DNA of 64,000 nucleotides, taken from positions 248,001-312,000 of the forward strand of contig NZ_JAMQOT010000001.1 of assembly GCF_029502005.1 (NCBI RefSeq). Reading direction: 5' to 3'. A model generated the notes under the pieces. That model searched no databases, had not been told where the DNA came from, and saw nothing but the letters and a program-made list of their open reading frames with translations. Position 1 is the first letter of the stretch, and every line of letters starts with the position of its first letter. Source of the stretch: Natrinema salsiterrestre. GTDB lineage: Archaea; Halobacteriota; Halobacteria; Halobacteriales; Natrialbaceae. Below are positions 34,680-43,452 of this stretch, in pieces. Both the position numbers and the translations under genes were made by a program.

Positions 34680-35495
34680 CTACTCGACTTCTGCTGTGGA
34701 CTCGAGTACCCGTCCGATTGCGTCGGCTACCCGCTGGGGGTTCGTCATCGTCTTCGTAGCACACCGAATCGGAAGCGGCAAGGGGAGTCCGCGACGGATC
34801 CTGAGACGACCGTCCGTGAGGTCGACTGACCGCAGCTGGATCCCGGGAACGAACTGGTGATTGAGCGTCTTCGATCGGTGAACGCACAGCCCGCTATCGA
34901 ATAGCGTGTACGTTCGACGTCTGCCCCCGGCGATGGATTGGCCGATCATCGCACCGCCGAATCCGGGAAGCGGATTTACCACGGGGTCGAGTGCGAGGCC
35001 GCCGATAAAACAGACACAGCCGAAAGCGAACTGGAGCCCATAAAGGAGTCGCCGGTATCTGGTATCGGGGTACGACGTCCACTCGGCCAGAACCGATTCC
35101 CGTTCATGAAGGGACGCGACGTGTCGGTTCATCGTGACGAGATAGAAGAGCATTCCTGCGAGCGCGAGGACGAGATACTCGACGAACCAGACCGTCATCC
35201 ACGTCTCGTAGCCGCGGATCCCGACCAGTACGAGAAGCGGAATCACGAAGATTGGGACGAGTACGATTGCAATCGGGAAGAGGTACAGCCGGGTTCGGAC
35301 GAGTACGGTCGCAGGAGCCGTCCATGTGTAATTCCGGTGCGCCACGAGAAGTCCGACGCACCCACCCGCCGCCGCGGGCCACAGCGTCACGTACCCCGAT
35401 CCGAGTACGAGGGCCGTCGCACCCAGCGTGAGGAGGCCGACGTAACTCCCAGCAGCGATCGAAAAGAACGCCGCGGACGGTTGACGGAACGACAT
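34680..35495 (-). CDS. Polytopic membrane protein of unknown function
   Basis: A 271-residue protein with about six hydrophobic segments in the first 185 residues (for example SYVGLLTLGATALVLGSGYV, LFPIAIVLVPIFVIPLLVLVGI) and a soluble C-terminal part with strands TYTLFDSGLCVHRSKTLNHQFVPGIQLRSVDLTDGRLRI that resembles a bacterial PH-like domain. No transporter signature. The ORF has more AT-rich codons than its neighbours, and its upstream region (35520-35565) is very AT-rich; GTATTTTACT around 35519-35528 on the minus strand is a TATA candidate. Confidence 0.7.
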   Translation of the reverse strand: MSFRQPSAAFFSIAAGSYVGLLTLGATALVLGSGYVTLWPAAAGGCVGLLVAHRNYTWTAPATVLVRTRLYLFPIAIVLVPIFVIPLLVLVGIRGYETWMTVWFVEYLVLALAGMLFYLVTMNRHVASLHERESVLAEWTSYPDTRYRRLLYGLQFAFGCVCFIGGLALDPVVNPLPGFGGAMIGQSIAGGRRRTYTLFDSGLCVHRSKTLNHQFVPGIQLRSVDLTDGRLRIRRGLPLPLPIRCATKTMTNPQRVADAIGRVLESTAEVE

Positions 35496-35601
35496 ATTCC
35501 CACTTGAACGGTCGACAGTAAAATACCTTGTATTTATATATTTTTAAAAGAAATAATGATGGGCTAACTTCGTTATCGCGATCGAACCACTAGTCGTTAC
35601 C

Positions 35602-36435
35602 CTACACTGAGTCGTACGAGCCGAGTCGCGTCCCATCTAGCAGATAGGCCTCGCCCTCGGCCAGCCCCGACGGCAGAAACGGCGAGAGAAACGACTGGCC
35701 GGTCACGTTGATCCACGTTCCGCCGACGAGGTCGTTGAACGCCGGAAAGACGACCACGCGCGGTGATTCGTCGTCCCCCTCGAGCCACGACATCCCCTCG
35801 TATTCGGGCCGATCAGCGAACGCGGCGGGATCGAGCCGCCCGCGGAGCCACGCGCGCTCGACGCGGCTGCCGCCGACCTCGTCCTCGAGTCGCACACAGG
35901 GATGTTCGTGACCCAGACAGAGCACGTCGCTCTCGAGGGCGGCCGGTGACGGCCACGTGTGCCCGTGACAGACGCCGACGTCACCGAGCGCAACCCCCTC
36001 GCCGGGGACGATGTCGACGATCGCGTCGATATCCTCGCCCTCCGCGAGCCAGGTTTCGATTCGGCCGTCGTGGTTCCCCTTCACGACGGTGACCGCGAGG
36101 TCACTCGCGAACGATTCGAACAACACTTCGAGCTCGCCGCGCTCGGCCCCGCCCGGCTCGCCGATCGAGTGCATGAGATCGCCGAGGACGACCAGTCGGT
36201 CGGGACGGGTTCGCTCGAGCAGCGACAGTAACCGGTCTCTGCGATCGGGTGCCCGGCTGGGAACGTCGACGCCGCGCTCGTATCGCAGTCCGGCCTCGTA
36301 CCCGGCGTGGTAGTCGGCGACGAACAGGGCGCGTTCGCTCCCGATGGTTGCAGTCGCGGCCGGTTCACCCGGAACGGGTTCGACGCGAGGGGGCGTCGAT
36401 TCGGAGGGGGAGACAGGGCGGGACTCGTCTCGCAT
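35602..36435 (-). CDS. Calcineurin-like metallophosphoesterase, RPA operon
   Basis: A 277-residue metallophosphoesterase. The dinuclear-metal motifs are present: DYHAGYE (D41, H43), LVVLGDLMHS (GD), VVKGNHDGR (GNHD), a CHGHTW segment and CLGHEHP. This is the phosphoesterase-type partner found in the rpa1 operon of Haloferax volcanii, where it is co-transcribed with RPA and its associated protein; its biochemical substrate is not established to my knowledge. It ends the three-gene operon, 10 bp after the RPAP gene. Confidence 0.86.
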   Translation of the reverse strand: MRDESRPVSPSESTPPRVEPVPGEPAATATIGSERALFVADYHAGYEAGLRYERGVDVPSRAPDRRDRLLSLLERTRPDRLVVLGDLMHSIGEPGGAERGELEVLFESFASDLAVTVVKGNHDGRIETWLAEGEDIDAIVDIVPGEGVALGDVGVCHGHTWPSPAALESDVLCLGHEHPCVRLEDEVGGSRVERAWLRGRLDPAAFADRPEYEGMSWLEGDDESPRVVVFPAFNDLVGGTWINVTGQSFLSPFLPSGLAEGEAYLLDGTRLGSYDSV

Positions 36436-36445
36436 CGTCGCTCGA

Positions 36446-38209
36446 TCAGATCGCCTTCAGCGTTTCGTCGTCGGGCTCGTAACACTGACCGCCCATCAGC
36501 GCGTCCTGGATCGCGTCTTCCACCTCGTCGGTGGCTGCACCGGTGTCCGCGGCGACCGTCTCGATCACGTCGGTCCGGGCAGCACCGTCGCCGTCGTCGA
36601 GCTCCTCCATCGTCTCGACGACGTAGTCCTCCAGATCGACGTCGTCGGCCGGCTCCTCGTCGCTTTCGGAGTCGTCCCCTTCGGGTTCGTCCGCAGTCGA
36701 CGACTCGTCCGCGTCCGGTTCCGATTCCGGTTCGTCCGTCGCCGTGGCTTCCGCCTCGGGTGAGTCGTCCGACTCGTCTTCGTCTGCACTCTCGAGTCCG
36801 GATTCGGGCGGGGCACCGAGATCGTCGTCCGCCTCTTCGGAGACGGATTCCGCGCCCTCGTCCTCGCCCGCTGCCGGATCGCCCTCCAGGTCGTCGGCCT
36901 CGGGGACGTCGATGTCGGCCTCGCCGGGGTCGTCGACCTCGCTCCCGGTTGTGAACTCCGCACCGAACTCCTCCTCGAGCTCTTCGCGTTCCTCCTCGTC
37001 CATCTCGTACATGCTGTCGTCGACGTCGCCGGCATCGAAGTCGCCGGGGTCGTCACCCTCGTCGTCCTCGCCGGACTGATCGGGCTCGTCGGACTTGTCG
37101 CCCGCCGAAGCGTCGGCGGTTTCGCCGTCGACTGCAGCCGTCGCGTCGTCGGTCTCGTCCGTGGCCGTAGTAGCAGAGTCCGTATCGGTACTCTCGGGTT
37201 CGGATTCGTCACCGCTCGAGTCCCCGTCGAGGTCGGCACCGTCTGCGTCGGTCTCGGGGTCGGCCGCAGCCGTCTGCGTGTCGGATCCGCCGTCGATCTC
37301 GGTCGCCGCGACCGAATCCGAGCCGTCGCTCGTCGCCGTTCCGGCCGCGGATCCCGAATGTGCGTCCTCGGGATCGACCGCTGCGTCGCTTCCGCCGACC
37401 GTCGCTACGGCCGGGTCAGCCTGCCGTGCGCCCGCCTCGGACTCGATATCGACGCCGTCGAGATCGGCCAGCGAGTCGAAGGTCGTATCGAACTCGGGAC
37501 TCGTCCCACCGGGAGCGACGTCGAGGCCGCTCACCTGATCGCGATCGCCCGCGACGACCTCGCACGCCTCGAGGGCGCAGTGTCGCAGGGCCGCAAGATA
37601 GGACGCCGTGGTCCCGTAGTGGTCCTGCGCGAGCGGAATCCCCGCCGCCAGCCCGGACTCGATTCCGGCCTCGAGCAGCGCATCGGTCAGCGCCTCGCCG
37701 TTCGCGTTCAGTTCTGCGGCACCGGCGTAGGTGCCGATACGGTCGATCGTCTGCTCGGCCGCGCTGACGACCCAGCGGTCCCGGGTGTCGGCGTCGACCG
37801 TCGCGATGCTCTCCGGGCGAATCGAGGTGTAGACCTGGTCCGAATCGTCGGGCTGGAAGGTCCGGGCCTTGCCCGTCACCGCGACGAACGCGGGCGGTTC
37901 CGTCTGCTCGAGGAAGGCCAGTTCGTCGGGCTGGTACTGGCCGGCGTAGACCACGAACGCGCCGGTCGGGTCGACGACGCGGGCGCGGACCATCTCGTCG
38001 TTGACGGAGGTGACCTCGGTCAGCGTGCCGACGGCGAAGACGCGGTTGAGCCGCGCGCCGGTCGGGGTAATCACGTAGTTCGGCGCGCGTTCCTCGTCGC
38101 TCTCCGCGTAGGAGAGCGTCGCGTCGTCGTACTCCGCGGCGAAGAGCCGATAGGCGATCTCTCGCCCTGGGACCTCCTCGTCGCCGTCGCCGGTACCGTT
38201 CGCGCTCAT
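36446..38209 (-). CDS. RPA-associated protein (RPAP1-type)
   Basis: A 587-residue protein. The first 200 residues include an OB-fold-like region (LNRVFAVGTLTEVTSVNDEMVRARVVDPTGAFVVYAGQYQPDELAFLEQ). From about 225 to 520 it is an extremely acidic, Asp/Glu/Ser/Thr-rich, probably disordered linker, and the last 60 residues look like a winged-helix module (LEDYVVETMEELDDGDGAARTDVIETVAADTGAATDEVEDAIQDALMGGQCYEPDDE). This matches the RPAP partners of haloarchaeal single-stranded-DNA binding complexes. Its ATG overlaps the RPA stop (4 bp, 38206-38209). Confidence 0.82.
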   Translation of the reverse strand: MSANGTGDGDEEVPGREIAYRLFAAEYDDATLSYAESDEERAPNYVITPTGARLNRVFAVGTLTEVTSVNDEMVRARVVDPTGAFVVYAGQYQPDELAFLEQTEPPAFVAVTGKARTFQPDDSDQVYTSIRPESIATVDADTRDRWVVSAAEQTIDRIGTYAGAAELNANGEALTDALLEAGIESGLAAGIPLAQDHYGTTASYLAALRHCALEACEVVAGDRDQVSGLDVAPGGTSPEFDTTFDSLADLDGVDIESEAGARQADPAVATVGGSDAAVDPEDAHSGSAAGTATSDGSDSVAATEIDGGSDTQTAAADPETDADGADLDGDSSGDESEPESTDTDSATTATDETDDATAAVDGETADASAGDKSDEPDQSGEDDEGDDPGDFDAGDVDDSMYEMDEEEREELEEEFGAEFTTGSEVDDPGEADIDVPEADDLEGDPAAGEDEGAESVSEEADDDLGAPPESGLESADEDESDDSPEAEATATDEPESEPDADESSTADEPEGDDSESDEEPADDVDLEDYVVETMEELDDGDGAARTDVIETVAADTGAATDEVEDAIQDALMGGQCYEPDDETLKAI

Positions 38210-39480
38210 GCGTCCACCTCCTCGAGGAAGGCCGACGCACGGGCGGCCGGATCGTCGTCGCTCTCTTCGAACGTCTCGGCGTCCAGGTTCGCGCCGTACT
38301 CGTCGACCGAGAGGTGACCGCGGATGCGGTACTCACGACCGACGATTCGCTCGCGGATCCGGTCTGCGACGACCTCCTGGTCCATGGCCTCGCGAGCCTG
38401 CTCGAGGGCGTCGTCCAGGGTTCCGCCGTAGACCCGTTCGGTGAGCTCGTCGTCGAGGACGACGGTGACGGTGCCGGTCCCGTCGTCGAGGATCGCCTTG
38501 ACCCGCAGGTCGTCGATCCCGTCGACGTCGCCGTGAGTCCGGCACTGTCCCTTCTGAACGACCCGGTAGCACTCGGGACAGCGCTGGATGAGCCCGGAGC
38601 CGTCACGGACCGCGAGCAAGTTCCCCACGACCTCGACGTCGTAGATTCCGCCGGTGCCGACGGCATCCCCGACGTCCATCGTCGAGGTGTCGCTCCCGAC
38701 CTCGATCTCCCGATCGAGCTCCGTGACAGTCGAGAACTCCGAGACGTTGACCTCTGGGACGCCGCGGAACTCCTGTACGTAGGCGTTCTCGATGCGAACC
38801 GCGCCGCCGTCTTCGATCTCCGGCGCGGGGTCCCAGTTCGTAAAGGGGAGCCGCCCGCTCTCGTCACCGAACACGCCGCTCAGGATGTCCGTCTCGCCGT
38901 CGCGACCGTCGATCGTCTTGCGCTCGCACTCGAGGACGGTGACCTCGATAGTAACTGCGCGGTCGCCGGTCCGGAGGTCGGCCAGTTCCGCCTCGCCGCC
39001 GATCTCGTAGGGCACCTCGAGCGAGTCGTCCTGAAACGAGAGCGAGGTGCTCTCGCCGAGGTTGAGCTCGGGTTCGCCGTCCCACTCGCGGACGCCCGCG
39101 TTGCCCGCGGTGATCGCGTCGCCGGGCTCGAGGCCGAAGTCCTCCCACGCGGTGTAGTCGATGACGCCGGTCTCGTCGGCCAGTCGGCCTTCGACGATGA
39201 CGTGATCGGAGCCCTGATACCGGATCGAGCGCTCGCCCGCCGTCAGGACGACGCCCGTCACGGTGACGTTGCCGTCGTCGGGCGTGATCTCGGCGATGTC
39301 CTTCGCGGACGGCGTACCACCGCCGCCCCCGGAGTCGTCGCCGTACTTCCGTCGGAGGCTCTGCGTGGCCTCGTCGACCGGGACGCTGTACTCCACCAGA
39401 TTCTGCAGGTCGGATTTGACCTCCTCTTTGTCAACACCGAGGTCGGAGGCGAGATCCTCGGCATGATCGTCGAGTTCCAT
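38206..39480 (-). CDS. rpa1: Replication factor A (RPA), multi-OB-fold with zinc finger
   Basis: Single-stranded DNA-binding protein for replication and repair. The 424-residue protein has a helical N-terminus (1-45) and about three OB folds: about 65-150 (VTVTGVVLTAG), 168-255 (AVTIEVTVLECERK) and 275-380. A zinc finger sits inside the third: C301, C304, C313 and H316 in CPECYRVVQKGQCRTH. Operon partners and size fit Haloferax RPA1. I take the ATG at 39480. TTTTTTAAG on the minus strand at 39502-39510 is the TATA box, 22-30 bp upstream. A longer in-frame ORF to 39636 crosses this promoter. Confidence 0.9.
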   Translation of the reverse strand: MELDDHAEDLASDLGVDKEEVKSDLQNLVEYSVPVDEATQSLRRKYGDDSGGGGGTPSAKDIAEITPDDGNVTVTGVVLTAGERSIRYQGSDHVIVEGRLADETGVIDYTAWEDFGLEPGDAITAGNAGVREWDGEPELNLGESTSLSFQDDSLEVPYEIGGEAELADLRTGDRAVTIEVTVLECERKTIDGRDGETDILSGVFGDESGRLPFTNWDPAPEIEDGGAVRIENAYVQEFRGVPEVNVSEFSTVTELDREIEVGSDTSTMDVGDAVGTGGIYDVEVVGNLLAVRDGSGLIQRCPECYRVVQKGQCRTHGDVDGIDDLRVKAILDDGTGTVTVVLDDELTERVYGGTLDDALEQAREAMDQEVVADRIRERIVGREYRIRGHLSVDEYGANLDAETFEESDDDPAARASAFLEEVDA

Positions 39481-39906
39481 CATCGGCCTTTCGAGGTGGG
39501 GCTTAAAAAACGTTCCCGGAGGAAGGTGGAAGTGAACACGTCGAACGAATCGAGGGAGTCGTCGTCGAGAGCCGACACCCTCCCGCTCGACGAAGGACCA
39601 ACAGTCGACGATTCCGCGATTTTTCGTGTCAAACACTCTTGAGGCGCAATTCAGGAAGCAGAACCCCCGGTATTACTCCCGACCGGTCAAGCGACGTGCG
39701 GTGGCGCGCGCTGACGGCTGGCCGAACGAGAGTGAGGCCAGCCGACGATACTGCGCGAGGGATGAGCGAACGCCAGCAGGCGTGAGCGAATCGGCTGGGG
39801 AGGGTGTGGAAATTCCATGTTGCCATGATAGCAGGATACTCCGGCTCACACAGTCTCAGTAGAAGCAGCCTCCCACAACAAGACGAACAGGCAACACTAA
39901 CGGGAG
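39481..39906. other. Intergenic region between the RPA and phoU-like operons
   Basis: About 425 bp with no supported gene. The first 40 bp carry the RPA promoter. From about 39690 to 39835 is a GC-rich structured sequence, listed separately, whose composition differs from the flanking AT-balanced DNA. Confidence 0.6.
39690..39805. repeat. Putative dispersed haloarchaeal repeat / structured element
   Basis: The stretch contains an 8-bp inverted repeat GGCTGGCC (39716-39723)/GGCCAGCC (39736-39743) with a 12-nt loop, a small hairpin CGCC AGCA GGCG (39771-39782), and a direct repeat TGAGCGAA at 39763-39770 and 39783-39790 around it, ending in TCGGCTGGGGAGGG. I recall sequences of this type (a GAGCGAA...GGCTGGGGAGG block) dispersed in haloarchaeal genomes, but cannot search. 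It could be a mobile-element relic, a repeat family or a structured RNA. No copy is evident elsewhere in this window. Confidence 0.4.
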
Positions 39907-40902
39907 TCAGGGCCGCGGTGCGGCCTTCTGCAGCGCCGTCTCCGCGATGTTGCCGCCGTAGTCCGCGCTCCGTGACAGCGAGTCGACGATCAGCCCCAGC
40001 GACTGGGCCTGCACCGGCTCGAGGTCCCGGAGCATATCGTCGATCTGGCGCGTGTGTTCGTCGATCTCGAGGACGGCCTCGTGGGCGTCGTGCCCGAGCC
40101 GGTTCGCTTTGTCCGGTTCCTCAGCGAACAACGCGTCCATCGACTTCTCGAGGACGGTGGCGGCATCGGCCTGAAGTTCCTCGAGCGCATCGGCGACGGG
40201 TTCGGGGATCTCCTCGAGTTTCAGCGCGATGTTGCTGATCTTGGTCGCGTGATCGGCCACCCGCTCGAGTTGCCGGGCGCTCGAGTGGAAGTCGAAACAG
40301 TCCTCCCGAGGGACGCCGAGCTCTTCGGCGGCGCGAGGCGATCGGAGCGTCGCCCGAAAGATGCGAGAGACGACCAGCCAGAGCCGGTCGACGTCGTCGT
40401 CGCGCTCGATCACGTCGCGAGCGATGTCGTCGTCGTCCGCGATCAACGCCCGGACGGCGTCCTCGAGCATCGACTGGGCGATCAACCGCATGCGCGTGAC
40501 GGCGTTGACGATCGACAGCTCCGAGGAATCGAGGAGATCCTGCATGACGACGCTGTCGGTCGTCTCCTCGAGCACTTCGACGCCGACCAGCCCCTGCGTC
40601 GCGTCGCGGATCGCCCGGCGCTGGTCGGTCGTGATCCGGCCCGCCTCGAGTCGGATGATATCGAAGCCGCTGACGTACATCGTCATCACCGCTCGCGTCA
40701 GCCGTTCGTCCTCGAGGTTGGAAATGTCGAGGGTTCCCTCCTGTCGTTTCGTCTCGCTCTGGGGCGTCAGGAGGAGGGTGTCGTCCTCGGGATAGAATTC
40801 GACGGTCGTCCCGGCGCTGACGTCGTTTTCCGTCGCCCACGTCTTCGGCAGTGAGACGGTGTACGTCGACCCACCAGTCACCTGAACCTTGCGCGTCTCC
40901 AT
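39907..40902 (-). CDS. AbrB-PhoU fusion, candidate phosphate regulator
   Basis: A 331-residue protein. Residues 1-45 are a SpoVT/AbrB-type DNA-binding swapped hairpin (RKVQVTGGSTYTVSLPKTWATENDVSAGTTVEF). From about 95 to the end are two PhoU-like helical bundles (for example SARQLERVADHATKISNIALKLEEIPEP and YGGNIAETALQKAA). In bacteria PhoU couples Pst to PhoR signalling; archaea lack PhoR/PhoB, and the AbrB fusion could bind DNA directly. It is divergent from the first pst operon, with a minus-strand TATA (ATATTTATATTCG, 40921-40933) at leaderless distance. It is a good candidate for the regulator that reads the palindrome at 41033-41082. Confidence 0.85.
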   Translation of the reverse strand: METRKVQVTGGSTYTVSLPKTWATENDVSAGTTVEFYPEDDTLLLTPQSETKRQEGTLDISNLEDERLTRAVMTMYVSGFDIIRLEAGRITTDQRRAIRDATQGLVGVEVLEETTDSVVMQDLLDSSELSIVNAVTRMRLIAQSMLEDAVRALIADDDDIARDVIERDDDVDRLWLVVSRIFRATLRSPRAAEELGVPREDCFDFHSSARQLERVADHATKISNIALKLEEIPEPVADALEELQADAATVLEKSMDALFAEEPDKANRLGHDAHEAVLEIDEHTRQIDDMLRDLEPVQAQSLGLIVDSLSRSADYGGNIAETALQKAAPRP

Positions 40903-41032
40903 GTGATGCGGTTTCGACTACTCGAATATAAATATGGATGCGTCTATAGAGTAGTGCGAATAATTCCAGACGGGCTCCGGATTGAAGCGATTTGAGTCGG
41001 CTTTTCGGACCCACATTCACGGTGCAAATGTG

Positions 41033-41082
41033 TCGATACAGGTTGTATAATATAGATCTATATAGTTATACAACCGTATCGA
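41033..41082. promoter_or_regulatory. Large nested palindrome upstream of pstS1 (candidate phosphate operator)
   Basis: Three nested inverted repeats share almost one centre: TCGATAC (41033-41039)/GTATCGA (41076-41082), GGTTGTATA (41041-41049)/TATACAACC (41067-41075), and the perfect palindrome ATATAGATCTATAT (41050-41063). The core TAGATCTATATAG (41053-41065) is repeated exactly upstream of pstS2. The centre lies about 120 bp before pstS1 and 155 bp before the divergent AbrB-PhoU gene. Phosphate-responsive elements upstream of pst operons are known in Halobacterium; I do not claim the same sequence. Confidence 0.7.
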
Positions 41083-41178
41083 TACGACCATTTACCGATC
41101 CGTGCAGTACGGATGCAACATATCTGCTTGTACCCCTATTATAAACCGCTTTAGTATGCGATCGAGGGTATTCAGGTG

Positions 41179-42270
41179 ATGGCACACGACTCAGAGCGTC
41201 TGTCCGGGCTGGTATCACGGCGGAAATTCATGATGGCTTCGGGTGCGAGCGGTGCCGCGGCGCTCGCCGGCTGTTCGAGTCAAGGGTCGGAAGGAACGAA
41301 TACGAGCGCGAGCGACGGCAACGGCGGCTCGGAGCCGTCTTCGCTGACCGCCGACGGATCCTCGACGGTGTACCCGATCACGAACCGTGCGTCGTCACTG
41401 TGGAACGGGAATCCACCGGCCGACGACCAGGAGTACTGGGGCCCCGGTCAGTACGATATCGACACGGATCAGAACCTCGCCGACTACTGGGCCGGCCTCT
41501 ACGGATTCGAACCCACCGAAGAGCGCAGTGTTCCGCCGTTCCAGACGCAGATCGCACTCAGCCACTCCGGGACGGGTGTCGAAGGGGTCATCAACGACCG
41601 CGTCGACATCGGCGACGCCAGCTCGACCGCCGAGTCGATCCTCGGCGAGGACAACGAGGAACTGGAGAACATCGTCGACCACGTCGTCGGCGTCGACGGG
41701 CAGCCCATCGTCGTGAGCCGGGAGATCTACGAAGCCGGCGTCGAGGAGATCACCGGTGAAGAGCTCAAGGACATCTATATGAAAGAGATCACCAACTGGA
41801 GCGAAGTCGGTGGGCCCGATAAGGACATTTACGCGATCGGGCGGGCGGAGGACTCCGGGACGGACACCGCGTTCCGCGCCAATCTCTACGGCGACCCCGA
41901 CGCACCGATCGAACCCGACACCCGGAAAGGCCAGAATCAGCAGGTGGCGGAGCTCGTCGGCCAGAACGACAACGCCATCGCGTACATCGCCCTGGCGTTC
42001 GTCGAGCCCGACGGTGCCACGCCGCCCATCAGCCTCGACATCGGCGGGACGGTTTACGAGTACGGGAAGAACCTCGGCGCGAAGGAGTATCCGCTCAACC
42101 GCGACCTCCACTGTTACACCTACGAGGATACCGACGAGCGTGAGAGCGCATTCATCAACATGATCCTCTCGGACTTCGGTCAGGAGAAGTTCGTCGCGCC
42201 CAACAACTACTTCAAACTCCCCGAGGAGCGCCTCGAGGAGGAGCGAGCGAAGCTCGCCGACCAGGTCTAA
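41179..42270 (+). CDS. pstS1: Phosphate-binding protein PstS (copy 1)
   Basis: A 363-residue exported lipoprotein that captures phosphate outside the membrane. It has a Tat signal SRRKFMM (13-19), then a hydrophobic run ending in a lipobox, LAGC, with C32 as the lipidated cysteine. The PstS signatures DGSSTVYPIT, SHSGTGVEGVINDRVDIGDAS and GRAEDSGTDTAFR (phosphate-contacting Ser/Thr/Arg) are present. A linker rich in Ser/Gly/Asn follows the lipobox. TATTATAAAC at 41138-41147 is the TATA region. ATG 41179 is preferred over the in-frame GTG at 41176. Confidence 0.94.
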   Translation: MAHDSERLSGLVSRRKFMMASGASGAAALAGCSSQGSEGTNTSASDGNGGSEPSSLTADGSSTVYPITNRASSLWNGNPPADDQEYWGPGQYDIDTDQNLADYWAGLYGFEPTEERSVPPFQTQIALSHSGTGVEGVINDRVDIGDASSTAESILGEDNEELENIVDHVVGVDGQPIVVSREIYEAGVEEITGEELKDIYMKEITNWSEVGGPDKDIYAIGRAEDSGTDTAFRANLYGDPDAPIEPDTRKGQNQQVAELVGQNDNAIAYIALAFVEPDGATPPISLDIGGTVYEYGKNLGAKEYPLNRDLHCYTYEDTDERESAFINMILSDFGQEKFVAPNNYFKLPEERLEEERAKLADQV

Positions 42271-42342
42271 TCCCGAATCCCCGTCCTCTGCACTCGATCG
42301 CCAGCGGGCTGATCGGGTGTTCGGGATAACTCTACACTTATC

Positions 42343-43452
42343 ATGTTCGAAATACATACGAGAATCTCGCAAGCGATACCGTCGATGCGGCGTCAGGCGA
42401 TCGCGGTGATCCGGACGGCGGCGGACCTGGATCGACCGAGTTTCTTCCTCGTGACGGCGCAGATACTGCTGATCACCGGGACGTTTGCCGGCTTCCTGCT
42501 GCAGTCGGGGTGGACCGTCACACTCCTCTATGGCTTCCTGCTGGTCGCGGGAATCGGCTGGGTTACCCGCCAGGCGCTGACAGCGAAGGTGGTGACGTTC
42601 CTGATGACGGCGACGACGCTGTTGACGCTCGGTCTCATCGCCGCGTTTCTGGTCCTGGAGTCGATGCCGGTATTTCGTCACGCCGGCCTCGGGCTCGTGT
42701 GGCCGTTCGGTTCGACCGAATGGAGCAGCTCTCAGGGCCAGTTCTCGCTCGTCCCGATGATCTGGGGCACCGCCCTCACGACGGCGGTCGCGATCCTCGT
42801 GGCGGCGCCGTTCGGGGTCGCGGGCGCGCTGTTCATCAGCGACATCGCTCCCGACTGGCTCCGCGAAATCGTCAAGCCGGCGGTCGAGCTTCTGGCCGGT
42901 ATCCCCTCGATCGTGTACGGGTTCATCGGCTTCACGGTCATCAATCCCTACGTCGGCGATCTCTTCTCGGTCAACCCCGGTGCGTTGGCCGCGATCGGAC
43001 TGGTCATCGGGTTCATGGCGCTGCCGACGGTCGTCTCGGTGGCCGAGGACGCCCTCTCAGCCGTTCCCGAGTCGATGAAGGACGGCTCGGTGGCGATGGG
43101 CGTGACGGACTGGCAGACGATGAAAAGCGTCTCCGTCCCGACGGCGTTCTCCGGCATCTCGGCGGGCGTGCTCCTCGGAATCGGTCGCGCGATCGGTGAA
43201 ACCATGGCCGCGACCGTCATGATCTCGCACAGCCGTCGCTTACCCGAGCCCGAACTATACAACGTCTTCGACAGTACGGAGACGTTGACGACCTTCATCG
43301 CCGCCAGCTACGGGCACGTGACGCCCGGAGAGCTGTTCTGGAGCGCACTGTTCGCAGCTGGCGTCTTCCTGATGGTGATCGTCACGGGCCTTGGCATCGT
43401 CTCGCAACTCATCGAGCGGCGGATGCACCGCAAGCTACGGGAGGGACAATGA
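42343..43452 (+). CDS. pstC1: Phosphate ABC transporter permease PstC (copy 1)
   Basis: A 369-residue inner-membrane permease with about eight hydrophobic segments; the first 100 residues are an extra membrane region before the standard PstC core. The core has GIPSIVYGFIGFTVI and the cytoplasmic EAA loop (VAEDALSAVPESMKDGSVAMGVTDWQTMKSVSVPTAFSGISAGVLLGIGRAIGETMAATVM). Together with PstA it forms the channel. The start is 72 bp after pstS1 and the end overlaps pstA1 by 4 bp. Confidence 0.93.
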   Translation: MFEIHTRISQAIPSMRRQAIAVIRTAADLDRPSFFLVTAQILLITGTFAGFLLQSGWTVTLLYGFLLVAGIGWVTRQALTAKVVTFLMTATTLLTLGLIAAFLVLESMPVFRHAGLGLVWPFGSTEWSSSQGQFSLVPMIWGTALTTAVAILVAAPFGVAGALFISDIAPDWLREIVKPAVELLAGIPSIVYGFIGFTVINPYVGDLFSVNPGALAAIGLVIGFMALPTVVSVAEDALSAVPESMKDGSVAMGVTDWQTMKSVSVPTAFSGISAGVLLGIGRAIGETMAATVMISHSRRLPEPELYNVFDSTETLTTFIAASYGHVTPGELFWSALFAAGVFLMVIVTGLGIVSQLIERRMHRKLREGQ

